Source: an uncultured bacterium
GTDB lineage: Bacteria; Hydrothermota; Hydrothermia; UBA1063; CAJXJZ01
Length of the DNA: 62,729 bases
Direction of reading: 5' to 3'
NCBI GenBank assembly: GCA_913055745.1
Contig: CAJXJZ010000006.1
Span: forward strand, 1-62,729
Made by a program: the position numbers and the translations under genes. Below, in pieces: positions 1 to 8,302 of this stretch. Position 1 is the first letter of the stretch, and the number at the start of each line of letters is the position of its first letter. The notes under the pieces are model-generated. The model did not search any database and was not told the origin of the DNA. It was given only the letters and a program-made list of their open reading frames with translations.

Positions 1-753
1 AGGGATAGTCTGAGAGAAAACGCGTTTAGACATATAAAGCAATTTAATTGGGATAAAAGTGCGCAAAGACTTGAAGAAATTCTTAAAGGCGAGTTGAAGA
101 AGAAAAGGAGTTTGAAATCTAAAATACATATCGGTGTTCGTAATCCAAGGAAAGTATTACATAAAGGTAAGTTATTATTAAAAAAGGCGTTTAGAAAGGA
201 TAGGGGTTTTGACAAATACATAGTACGAGGAGCATACCACTGGGAACTTTATAAAAACTATCCAATATATAAAAAACATGTTGACTATATTATAGAAACA
301 TTTGAAAAACATGAGAGAGGAACACTTTTAGATGTAGGGTGTGGTGATGGATTGATAGCCTGCCTTTTGGCTAAAAAAGGCTTTAAGGTAAAAGGCATTG
401 ATTTGGAAAAAGAAGGGATTAGATTAGCCAAAAAGAAGTGTCCTTCAGTTGTTTTTGAAGTAAGGGATATTTTTGATGTAGAAGAACAGTTTGATTATCT
501 TCTTGCATCAGAGGTAATTGAACACCTGCCAGATGATGATGCTTTTCTTGAAAAAATAAAAGGTATATTTAGAAAAAAAGCAATAATAACCACACCGAAC
601 AGAAATTATTATAGAGAGGACCCCTATCATTATAGAGAATACACTGTTTTTGAGTTTGAAGACCTACTTAAAAAGCATTTTAATAAGTTTAAAGTCTATA
701 AGACCGATTATAACTTGTATGCTTTAATTGAAAAAGAAGTGGTAAATCCTTAA
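1..753 (+). CDS. Glycosyltransferase (C-terminal end) fused to SAM-dependent methyltransferase, 5'-partial
   Basis: The frame is open from the left edge of the window with no stop before the methyltransferase. The first ~31 codons (RDSLRENAFRHIKQFNWDKS...) look like the C-terminal helix of a GT4 glycosyltransferase. The rest is a class I methyltransferase with motif I LLDVGCGDG, an acidic residue in GIDLE, and a TPNRNYY...HYREYT segment typical of methyltransferases in O-antigen clusters. A TTG at 94 could start the methyltransferase alone (219 aa), but it lacks a Shine-Dalgarno and nothing stops translation from upstream. I therefore read one fused enzyme that adds and methylates a sugar. 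Its end overlaps the end of the minus-strand gene at 750 by four bases. Confidence 0.8.
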   Translation, partial: RDSLRENAFRHIKQFNWDKSAQRLEEILKGELKKKRSLKSKIHIGVRNPRKVLHKGKLLLKKAFRKDRGFDKYIVRGAYHWELYKNYPIYKKHVDYIIETFEKHERGTLLDVGCGDGLIACLLAKKGFKVKGIDLEKEGIRLAKKKCPSVVFEVRDIFDVEEQFDYLLASEVIEHLPDDDAFLEKIKGIFRKKAIITTPNRNYYREDPYHYREYTVFEFEDLLKKHFNKFKVYKTDYNLYALIEKEVVNP

Positions 754-1982
754 AAATTAAATCTCATACCCATAGAAAGGCGTAGAAGGTTCACGCTATA
801 TCCTTTTTTATGTCTGTAATTTTTAATGTGTGATGCTGATGGTAAAAGATAAAGCATGGTTTTATGAAAATTAAGCATCAAAATTGCAGAAAGTGAGATG
901 GTCTTTTCAACAATTCCACTTAAAAAATAATGCTCAGATTCTTCACTGGTTGTTTTGTATGTTTCATCAAGAGTTCCTTTGCCGTGTCTCTTATAAAAAA
1001 GCATAATGCCTGTATTATTTTGTTTTATCTGTTTTAACATTAACAGTGTTATTTTATCAAAATCATTGCCATCAGGATGGCCAAGCGGCATATTTATAAA
1101 CCTGTATCCCATATAAGGAGCAAAGGTATAATAACAGTATGTGAACCTGTTTACCCTCACATATTCACTGAGCATGGCAATGTCCCTTTTCCTATACACA
1201 ATGCCACCTATTATGCCCATACGGGGATTTTCATGGTAAACCTTTATATAGGGAAAATCATCTATCATAAGTTCTCCATAAAGATGGGCATTTTTCTTTA
1301 AAATCTCGCCTGTAAAGTCAAATATAGAGTTTGTAAGTCCTGATGAATCTAAGGTCCACTGCCTTACATAGTATATGGCAAATGGATTGAAGTAATAGAA
1401 ATCTGGCACATTGGATGTTGTTTTATAAAGTATTATGTCTTTAAAGGTTATTTGCACATTACAGAGGGGCTTTATGAGCACTCTATGGGCTGCAAGGTAT
1501 CTTATGGGTTCAGAATCAAAAAGTGGTGAGAAAAACCAGTCTAAGGACAGTTTTTTTGTGCTTATCCTGTAATATATTAGGTCCATGCCTGGTTCATAAC
1601 CTGTAAAAACAAGAGACCCCAGGGGTGATGGGCTCCACCTTATAGGGAGCCTTCCCAATATAAAGGTAAAATGCTTGTTTTTATATCTTAAATAAAGCGT
1701 ATTATAGTCTGCTGCAAAGAGGTTATTCCAGAGTTTATAGGGATAAATATCTTTGTCTCCACGCTTTATAATTATGTTTCCACCAGCACTTAATTTTCCG
1801 ATATGTACATCTTTTCCTGCACTAATGAGCGTATAAAAAGGCGTGATGTCTATCCATTGATATTTTATGAAGGATGGTAGGGGAGTTTCTCTCTCATAGA
1901 AGTTATTGGAATAAAGTAGAGAGAAATTGGAGACTTCCTGATAGTTAAATATAGAGATTATGAAATAAAGCACAAATTCCAT
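750..1982 (-). CDS. Wzi-like outer-membrane beta-barrel (capsule/exopolysaccharide assembly)
   Basis: This 410-residue protein has a short hydrophobic N-terminus (residues 1-12), alternating aromatic/polar strands throughout, and a C-terminal Phe (MRFNF), the usual barrel-assembly signal. Residues about 78-135, with YPYKLWNNLFAADYNTLYLRY and GRLPIRWSPSPLGSLVFTG, resemble the Wzi/capsule-assembly family, whose members bind surface polysaccharide at the outer membrane. The start overlaps the stop of the phosphoglycosyltransferase gene (TAATG), so the two are translationally coupled at the end of the polysaccharide operon. The family call is by pattern only; another porin-like barrel is possible. 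Confidence 0.55.
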   Translation of the reverse strand: MEFVLYFIISIFNYQEVSNFSLLYSNNFYERETPLPSFIKYQWIDITPFYTLISAGKDVHIGKLSAGGNIIIKRGDKDIYPYKLWNNLFAADYNTLYLRYKNKHFTFILGRLPIRWSPSPLGSLVFTGYEPGMDLIYYRISTKKLSLDWFFSPLFDSEPIRYLAAHRVLIKPLCNVQITFKDIILYKTTSNVPDFYYFNPFAIYYVRQWTLDSSGLTNSIFDFTGEILKKNAHLYGELMIDDFPYIKVYHENPRMGIIGGIVYRKRDIAMLSEYVRVNRFTYCYYTFAPYMGYRFINMPLGHPDGNDFDKITLLMLKQIKQNNTGIMLFYKRHGKGTLDETYKTTSEESEHYFLSGIVEKTISLSAILMLNFHKTMLYLLPSASHIKNYRHKKGYSVNLLRLSMGMRFNF

Positions 1983-3271
1983 TATACCCCCTTTGCTTTT
2001 AAGACAACCCCAATGGTTTTCAAAAGTATTATAATATCAAGTAAGACACTTCTATTTTTCAGATAATAAAGGTCGTATTCAAGTCTTCTTATCTGTTCTT
2101 CAAGAGAAGGGCCTGTATATTTATAGTGGGCCTGTGCCCATCCTGTGAGTCCGGGTTTTACCTCAAGCCTTAGTTTATAATAGGGGATTTTTTTACTGAA
2201 TTCTTCCACAAACTCAGGTCTTTCAGGACGGGGGCCTGTGAGACTCATGTCACCTTTTATTATGTTGATTAACTGTGGTACCTCATCAAGTCTCAATTTT
2301 CTCATTATACGTCCTATTTTAGTAACCCTTTTGTCATCTTTACTTGAAAACTTCTTCCCTGTCTTTTCTGCATCTTTTATCATAGTTCTAAACTTTATTA
2401 GATAAAAGGTATGACCGTGTTTTCCGGTTCTAACCTGCTTGTAGAACAGGGGTCCTGGGGATTCAATTTCATGAATAAGTGCTAAAAGAAAAGATATGGG
2501 GAATAATATAATAAACAGTATTGGTGTCAGGGTATAATCTATTAGTATCTTCACTCCATCGGTAAAATGTTTTATGTTGATAAAATCAGATATGTGGTAA
2601 AATTCTTTTATATAAATAAGCGGAATAAGCCCTGCCTCAAGTTCAATGAGATAAGGTATGGGAATGGCAGTAAATCCACTTACAATTTTTTCAATTGTTG
2701 CCTTTTCTTCTTCTATATTAGGGTCATCATACAAAATTATACCCTTTTCTGATGTATCTAAGGTGGATAGGTCATTTTTTACATTGAGAATATTTATACC
2801 GTATTGCTTTTTTAGTTGTTCGGGTGTCATATTTTTACATAGCCATATATACGAGGTGTTTTTCTTTATAGTTTGTTGCAAAAAATACTCTAAATTCAGG
2901 CTGAAAAAAACCGAAATTAGTATGAAATCATAAAGAAAAATAACCCTCCCTATACTCCTTGTGTAAAAGAGTAATATTGAAACACCATAGGCAACAGACA
3001 GTGAAATAAAAGAAAACCATATAGATTGAATAACATTAAAGGATGTCCACGCCTTTGGTCTTTTTCTATAAAAGGATACCATTCCAGTTGCATATAGCAT
3101 CAAATAGGTAATAAAAATAATTATCAAGTGCTGATAAAGATGCGTTTTTATAAATAGCATAGTGGTGCTTAGATGATGCATATAAAAGAAGGTTGAGATA
3201 AAATGGAAAAGCACCAAAATCGCCAAAATAAATAAATAAAAATAGAGTCTTCTTGCAAATAATTTACTCAT
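1982..3271 (-). CDS. Initiating sugar phosphotransferase (polyprenyl glycosylphosphotransferase, WbaP/PglC superfamily)
   Basis: The enzyme transfers a sugar-1-phosphate from a nucleotide sugar to undecaprenyl phosphate, the first step of repeat-unit assembly. Four hydrophobic segments lie in the first ~130 residues and a fifth at about 243-267. The C-terminal catalytic domain shows KFRTM (~293), LDEVPQLINIIKGDMSLTGPRPERPEF (about 328-354, described by key residues D-E-PQ and GPRP) and PGLTGWAQ. I chose ATG 3271, which overlaps the end of the upstream GT2 gene by eight bases; a TTG six bases earlier is possible. At 429 aa it has the usual length for the five-helix form. Substrate unknown. Confidence 0.93.
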   Translation of the reverse strand: MSKLFARRLYFYLFILAILVLFHFISTFFYMHHLSTTMLFIKTHLYQHLIIIFITYLMLYATGMVSFYRKRPKAWTSFNVIQSIWFSFISLSVAYGVSILLFYTRSIGRVIFLYDFILISVFFSLNLEYFLQQTIKKNTSYIWLCKNMTPEQLKKQYGINILNVKNDLSTLDTSEKGIILYDDPNIEEEKATIEKIVSGFTAIPIPYLIELEAGLIPLIYIKEFYHISDFINIKHFTDGVKILIDYTLTPILFIILFPISFLLALIHEIESPGPLFYKQVRTGKHGHTFYLIKFRTMIKDAEKTGKKFSSKDDKRVTKIGRIMRKLRLDEVPQLINIIKGDMSLTGPRPERPEFVEEFSKKIPYYKLRLEVKPGLTGWAQAHYKYTGPSLEEQIRRLEYDLYYLKNRSVLLDIIILLKTIGVVLKAKGV

Positions 3272-4271
3272 TACCAATGTTCCTTAAATATCCTATTATA
3301 AATCCGAGAGCAAATGACAAGTGGATAATAAAATAAACAAGAGGTAAGGTAAATGAAAAAAGTATATTCTTTGCTTTTATGGACTCATATACAGAGAAAA
3401 GCAATGCTCCGAATATATAACTCAATGCAAGCATACAAAAGAAATAGAATGCTGGTTTAAAGGCAAAAGAAAACAGCAAGGAAAAAATCAAAAGGGTAAA
3501 AAACACCGGAGGGACAAATGCCCTATAGGAAAATGTTTTTTTTAGAATTTTGGTGCTAAGTGCCCTGTAATACCCATATTCAAAATACTGCTTTGCAAGA
3601 CTCTTAAAATCCCTTCTTGTAATAACCTTTACATTTGCGTCAGGAATAATAAGATTTTTCCCACCATTTTTTATGATTCTGGCATTGAACTCTGCATCCT
3701 GGTTCCTTATAAGTTTCTCATTGAAGAGCCCAAGTTTTTCAAAGGTCTCTCTTTTCATGCAAAAAAAGGGTGTTGTATCAGCATAAGTGGGTTTTTTAAC
3801 GCCGAGTCTCCACAGGGAATTACCCACTCCAAAAATGCTTTTTTGGGCAATGGCAATGGATTTTTGAAACAGTGCATTGCCGTAGGGTGCAGGTTCTACC
3901 ACAGGTCCTACATTCCACGCATCTTTTTCATTCTTAAGGTATTTTATTAAGGTCTTTATATAGTGAGGTGGATATATAGCATGCGCATCCATCCGAATGA
4001 GAATATCTCCCCTTGCTGATTTAATACCAAGATTTAGTGCGTGTGGAACATATCTTGCTGGATTGTTAATAAGTTTAATAATGCCCGGATACTTTTTGGA
4101 CAGAGATTTTACAATATCACGGGTTTTGTCAGTACTCATGCCATCTACAACGATTATTTCTAAGGATAGGTCCTTGTTATGGAAAATAAGGTCTTCAATA
4201 ATCTTGCCTATATATCTTTCTTCATTTCTACACGGTATTATAACACTTATCTCAGGTTTTCTTTCTTGCAT
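3264..4271 (-). CDS. Family 2 glycosyltransferase with C-terminal membrane helices (ExoA-like)
   Basis: The N-terminal GT-A domain starts ISVIIPCRNEERYIGKIIEDL, with the metal-binding DMDAH-type acidic site seen as IRMDAHAIYP at about residue 92 and a second acidic site RNQDAEFNARI at about 190. Three hydrophobic segments at about 250-330 anchor it to the inner membrane. The layout matches ExoA-type enzymes that extend a lipid-linked glycan on the cytoplasmic face. It overlaps both neighbours by a few bases, so it belongs to the same operon as the phosphoglycosyltransferase downstream. Sugar specificity cannot be read from sequence. Confidence 0.9.
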   Translation of the reverse strand: MQERKPEISVIIPCRNEERYIGKIIEDLIFHNKDLSLEIIVVDGMSTDKTRDIVKSLSKKYPGIIKLINNPARYVPHALNLGIKSARGDILIRMDAHAIYPPHYIKTLIKYLKNEKDAWNVGPVVEPAPYGNALFQKSIAIAQKSIFGVGNSLWRLGVKKPTYADTTPFFCMKRETFEKLGLFNEKLIRNQDAEFNARIIKNGGKNLIIPDANVKVITRRDFKSLAKQYFEYGYYRALSTKILKKTFSYRAFVPPVFFTLLIFSLLFSFAFKPAFYFFCMLALSYIFGALLFSVYESIKAKNILFSFTLPLVYFIIHLSFALGFIIGYLRNIGNE

Positions 4272-5601
4272 CTTTGTATATGAAATAACTCTCCTTTCCT
4301 CCTCTTAATGGCGGTATATTATCAACTATCTCTATCTTTGGTCTAATCCCGAAAAGTTTTTCACTTTCTTTAATTATAATATCCTCTATGCGTTTGTTAA
4401 ACCTGTTATTTACAATGAGTTTTAGAATAAGTGTTTTTTCATCAAGTTCGTATCTGTATTTAATTATAGACCTTGTGTTTGCTACTCTTTCAAATATGAA
4501 AGTAGGTCCCATAGTAGGGATTTTTTTACCATTAGGCATAACTATTTTTTCAGTTTCTCTTCCTGAAAATCCATCTATAATAGGATATGCAAGTTTGCAT
4601 GTGTGCTCCCATTTTAACCCGGATGAGGCAATATCTCCTATTTTATATCTTACCATAGCAAATGCCTTTTGAAAGAGGTTTGTTATCAAGATAGTGCCAT
4701 CTTCCATGACCTCCATATAGTTTGTATCCATTAGTACATGATGATGGCCAAAAGGGCAATCAAATGAGATTATGCCTACCTCTGATGAACCGTATATATT
4801 AACAACAGGTACATTAAACGCCTTTTTTATTGTGTTTCTTTGAACAGGATAAAGCATCTCTCCTGTGGTAAAAATGCTTTGAATCGTTTTTGGAGAAGGT
4901 AATTTGTTCCCTAAGATATAATTACTAAATGCAAAAATAGCAGAAGGCATACCGTATAAATAGTGTGGTCTGAATTTTATCATTTTTTTGTATTGCTTAT
5001 ATAAATAGGATGCGCTTGTATTGTAAGAGTTTAGTCTTAATCTATTTAAAAGCAAATCTTTTTCAAAATACTCTATTTTTGTCTTAAAGTACCAGTCACT
5101 TGCCCAATAAAATACATAAGGTGAAAATGGATTTATATGATACAGTGAAAGGATGTAAAACATATTTGCATGAGACCTTGCCCAATCACGCATATCTTTT
5201 GGAAATTTTATAGACTGACCTGTTGTGCCAGATGAAACAGTTTCAAAAGTTGGTATAGATTTTTCTTCCTTAGATCTTAATTTATGTGGAGTTTCTATGA
5301 TCTCCTGTTTGTAAGTTATGGGAAGTTGTTTGAGCAGGTCATCAAATTCTCTAATGTCCTTTACCTTTTTGAGTAATGTTAAAATATGTCCTCTGTTTTT
5401 CAGTTCCATGTATTTTGGAACATTGTTTAGAATGTACTCAAGATGGGACCTTCCACGATGTAACACTCTTTCTTTTAATGCCTTTTTATCTGTATGATCC
5501 TGTGTCTTTATCTCTTCCCATGCCTGTTTTACAGGCTCTTTGCGTAGTTTTTGGATAAGGAAATAGATGTGCTTTTGAATTTTAGGACTTCTTCTAAGCA
5601 T
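4252..5601 (-). CDS. CapK/PaaK-like AMP-forming ligase (adenylate-forming enzyme)
   Basis: The protein belongs to the phenylacetate-CoA ligase/CapK branch of the ANL superfamily. The phosphate-binding loop TVSSGTTGQSIKFP sits at residues 121-134, followed by IYGSSEVG (~275) and a C-terminal lid domain. CapK homologues are frequent in capsule and O-antigen loci, where an acyl or amino-acid group is thought to be activated for sugar decoration; their chemistry is poorly known. A good Shine-Dalgarno (AAAGGAGG) precedes ATG 5601. The gene follows the hairpin cluster at 5.75-5.88 kb and overlaps the next gene by 20 bases. Confidence 0.85.
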   Translation of the reverse strand: MLRRSPKIQKHIYFLIQKLRKEPVKQAWEEIKTQDHTDKKALKERVLHRGRSHLEYILNNVPKYMELKNRGHILTLLKKVKDIREFDDLLKQLPITYKQEIIETPHKLRSKEEKSIPTFETVSSGTTGQSIKFPKDMRDWARSHANMFYILSLYHINPFSPYVFYWASDWYFKTKIEYFEKDLLLNRLRLNSYNTSASYLYKQYKKMIKFRPHYLYGMPSAIFAFSNYILGNKLPSPKTIQSIFTTGEMLYPVQRNTIKKAFNVPVVNIYGSSEVGIISFDCPFGHHHVLMDTNYMEVMEDGTILITNLFQKAFAMVRYKIGDIASSGLKWEHTCKLAYPIIDGFSGRETEKIVMPNGKKIPTMGPTFIFERVANTRSIIKYRYELDEKTLILKLIVNNRFNKRIEDIIIKESEKLFGIRPKIEIVDNIPPLRGGKESYFIYKDARKKT

Positions 5602-5930
5602 TATGGCCTCCTTTTATTTGAATTGAGCCTGTTAAAGATTTCCAAGCCCATTGAAATGACTCATTCTTTTCATCCCCTCCTCCTTGCACATACCCCCATA
5701 TCTCTCCTCTTTGACATCGTGTGTTTCAATAAGGGAAGTGAAATCTTTAGGAACAATCCCCCTTAATCCCCCTTCACCAAGGGGGAGAATTGAGGGAATA
5801 ATCCCCCTTGGTCCCCCTTTACTAAGGGGAAAAACTGCTAAAATTCCCCCTTCTTTAGAAGGGGGGTAGGGGGGATGTTTCAACCGCATCTCCTCTTTCA
5901 ATTTTCTCAACATAACCCTCAATGTATTTT
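5602..5930. other. Non-coding gap holding the hairpin repeat cluster
   Basis: This is the only long gap in the minus-strand polysaccharide run. The part next to the ligase gene (5602-5754) is low-complexity pyrimidine-rich sequence on the plus strand with the ligase ribosome-binding site at its edge. The middle holds three C/G-rich hairpins annotated separately. A minus-strand frame of 110 codons crosses it but is made mostly of the repeat itself, so I do not call it a gene. Confidence 0.7.
5755..5876. repeat. Three consecutive CCCCCTT/AAGGGGG hairpins (PPLxKGG-type dispersed repeat)
   Basis: Three perfect hairpins with four-base loops follow each other. CCCCCTT 5768-5774 pairs with AAGGGGG 5779-5785. 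CCCCTT 5814-5819 pairs with AAGGGG 5824-5829. CCCCCTTC 5846-5853 pairs with GAAGGGGG 5858-5865. Each is preceded or followed by a further C5 or G5-6 run (AATCCCCCTT units). Similar repeats, which read as PP-x-PPL-x-KGG when translated, are scattered through many bacterial genomes and are thought to be small mobile or REP-like elements. Base composition is very unlike the AT-rich surroundings. It may also weaken transcription between the two parts of the operon. Confidence 0.8.
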
Positions 5931-6950
5931 TTAGCAGCCTATTTGGTTTAAGAGTAAGAGCCATTGTTCTATTACATTTTTTGCGTCAAATTCCATGGCG
6001 AGTGCTCTCCCCCTTGTCCTAATTCCTTTAAGATCAATCTTACCTTTTATTATGCCAATTACATAATCTGCCATTTTTTTGTAATCATCTGGTTTGACGA
6101 GCAGGGCATTGTATTTGTGTTTTAGTAAATAGGGTATTCCCCCTACATCTGTTGCAATAACAATGAGGCCACCTGCAAGTGCCTCTATAACGCTCACGGG
6201 TGTATTGTCTATAAAGTTGGTATGAAGGTAGATAAAATGTGATTTAAAATATTCATATTTTTTCTCCTTATCCAAAAAACCTGGAAAACTGACCTTATCT
6301 GAAATGCCCAATTCTTTTGAGAGTTTTATCATATCCTTCATTATACCCCTATCAACTCCTGCCATGGTTAAAAATGCCTCTGGAAATACTTTTAAAACCT
6401 CTCTGTGGGCATACAAAGCCATTTTGGGGTTATAAATGGGATGAAAGGTCCTCATCCATAGCAGTTTTGGAGATATATTATTTTCTGTGTGATATGGGTA
6501 ATCTTCAATATGTATGATATTGCGAATTACTTCTACCTCATATCCATATCTTCTAAAGTATGTTGCAAGATAAAAAGATGGAGCAATTAGTATTTTACCA
6601 CGGTTTAGTACCCTCTTCACCCATTTTTTGTGCTTTTCCACAAATTCTGGTAACGCACCTCCATGTAACCAAAAGACAATTGGGATGTGAAATCTATGCA
6701 TTAGGTATGAAGCAATGTCTGCATACAAAAACGCACCAAAGCTGTAAACCATTATAATGCCTAATTTGGCATCTTTGTGTCTTATAATAGTTTTTATTAT
6801 GTCCTGTGCTCTTTTTATCCTTTGCGGGTACTTGCTTGCCCATACGACCTCAATGCCTTTTTGGGATAAAAGTTCAATTAGGTATTCTGCCTGACTTTTT
6901 TCTCGCCCTCTGTTGTACCCTAAGATGGGTCCTGTCAATAAAACCTTCAT
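5931..6950 (-). CDS. Family 4 glycosyltransferase
   Basis: The 339-residue protein has the GT-B fold pattern of GT4 enzymes: an N-terminal acceptor domain beginning MKVLLTGPILGYNRGREKSQAEYL, a middle HGGALPEF segment, and a C-terminal donor domain with the E-x7-E region NTPVSVIEALAGGLIVIATDVGGIPYLL. It starts four bases inside the end of the Wzy-like gene (ATGA overlap), so the two are coupled. It presumably adds one sugar of the repeat unit in the cytoplasm; donor and linkage are unknown. Confidence 0.9.
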   Translation of the reverse strand: MKVLLTGPILGYNRGREKSQAEYLIELLSQKGIEVVWASKYPQRIKRAQDIIKTIIRHKDAKLGIIMVYSFGAFLYADIASYLMHRFHIPIVFWLHGGALPEFVEKHKKWVKRVLNRGKILIAPSFYLATYFRRYGYEVEVIRNIIHIEDYPYHTENNISPKLLWMRTFHPIYNPKMALYAHREVLKVFPEAFLTMAGVDRGIMKDMIKLSKELGISDKVSFPGFLDKEKKYEYFKSHFIYLHTNFIDNTPVSVIEALAGGLIVIATDVGGIPYLLKHKYNALLVKPDDYKKMADYVIGIIKGKIDLKGIRTRGRALAMEFDAKNVIEQWLLLLNQIGC

Positions 6951-8302
6951 TCTTCTCTATGCATGTTAAGATATGCTATACCTGGCAAGTATCCTGTTAT
7001 TGCAATTCTTGTTGCAGAATGTGCCATCTCTACAATACTCCATAATACAAAAGCAGCATTTTCACCCTTTTTATCTATACTGTGTACATTTTTTATAGGT
7101 ATGTACATCATAGTAAAAAGAATAATAAGGGCTATGAGTCCAAAGATGCCGTGTTCTGCTAAAAGTCTTGTATACTCTGTATGGGGGTTTGTATAATATC
7201 CAAGGATTTCTGACCTCTCTGCTATGCCGACCCCAGGTCCTACGCCAAATATAGGGTGCTTTTCAAAGAGTTTAAGTTCAGCAAGGGCTATTTTGTCCCT
7301 TCCTGTGGGATTCAAGTTGGTAAATCGCTCTTTAAATTGTCCCTGTGTTAGATACTGCAGTTTCGGTAATAAAAGAAGAATGAATATAGAAATAACAAAT
7401 ACTGAACCCAATACCCTTGCCCTTGTTTTTTTATCTTTTATCGTAAACCATAAAAGACTTAAGACAGCCAAAGAGAAATTAAAAAAACCACCCCTTGAAA
7501 AGGTAAGCAGGGATTGGATAAATAACCACAAAGAGAGTGTATAAACCAGGACCTTTTCTGATGGCGTTTTATAATAATTTATAGCAAGTATTAAAAAAAA
7601 TAGTGCACCAAGGCTCATCGTAGCAGATACCTGATTGGGACCAAATCCACCGCTTGCTGTGAAATTGGAGGTTGCTGTATAAATTATAGGATTTGTTAGT
7701 AAAGAGTAAAGGGATATGGCTCCTATGGATATGGTAGGCATAGAGGTTGAAAGCAAAACCCACCTCATCTGTGTTTTTGATATTTTTATATTGTAAAAAA
7801 GCATAAGACTAAAAGATAATAGAAAAGGGCCGGATAGGTTAAATGCCAATTCCCTTCTTATATCCTCCCATGAACCATAATAGTTAATGGTAAGTGGTAT
7901 AGAAATAGATAACAAGAGAATAAATAATCCGGGTAATATAAAATTTTTAATATGCCTTACATAGCGTAGTATAATGAGTATAGCAAGGAGTATGCTTACA
8001 TACTTGCTGTATTCCCAGAAAACATGTGCCTTTGTCATTCGCCATAAGACATGGCTTGTGACAATATAGGATAAAAATGATATAGATATAAAAGGCTTTT
8101 TGAAACTTAAGGCTAATATAGCAAGTAATGGAAGTAAAAGGGCATGAAGGGTGGCAAGGATGCGTATTTTATACAGCAAAAGTCCTATAAACATATTTAG
8201 TATAATCAACAAAATAAGTCCCAAAAGTGAATGTTTTTCTTTATCAGATGGGAAACTGTATGTCCTTTGTGATGTTTTTGATATGTTCAAATCGTTGTTC
8301 AT
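6947..8302 (-). CDS. Wzy/O-antigen ligase-like polymerase
   Basis: This is a multi-pass membrane protein of 451 residues with roughly ten or more hydrophobic helices. Near the C-terminus lies PTGRDKIALAELKLFEKHPIFGVGPG...NPHTEYTRLLAEHGIFG, the signature of the Wzy_C/O-antigen ligase superfamily (periplasmic loop, H/N and E residues). In a locus with Wzx and Wzc this is most likely the polymerase that joins repeat units in the periplasm; a ligase role is the alternative. The annotated start overlaps the upstream glycosyltransferase by 59 bases. A later start would remove hydrophilic residues 1-25 without touching the helices. Confidence 0.88.
   Translation of the reverse strand: MNNDLNISKTSQRTYSFPSDKEKHSLLGLILLIILNMFIGLLLYKIRILATLHALLLPLLAILALSFKKPFISISFLSYIVTSHVLWRMTKAHVFWEYSKYVSILLAILIILRYVRHIKNFILPGLFILLLSISIPLTINYYGSWEDIRRELAFNLSGPFLLSFSLMLFYNIKISKTQMRWVLLSTSMPTISIGAISLYSLLTNPIIYTATSNFTASGGFGPNQVSATMSLGALFFLILAINYYKTPSEKVLVYTLSLWLFIQSLLTFSRGGFFNFSLAVLSLLWFTIKDKKTRARVLGSVFVISIFILLLLPKLQYLTQGQFKERFTNLNPTGRDKIALAELKLFEKHPIFGVGPGVGIAERSEILGYYTNPHTEYTRLLAEHGIFGLIALIILFTMMYIPIKNVHSIDKKGENAAFVLWSIVEMAHSATRIAITGYLPGIAYLNMHREE

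Noticed and set aside
5632-5964. Minus-strand frame of 110 codons upstream of the ligase gene
   Set aside because: More than half of it is the translated C/G repeat (PPYPPSKEGG-like), its start lies inside the glycosyltransferase gene, and it has no ribosome site.
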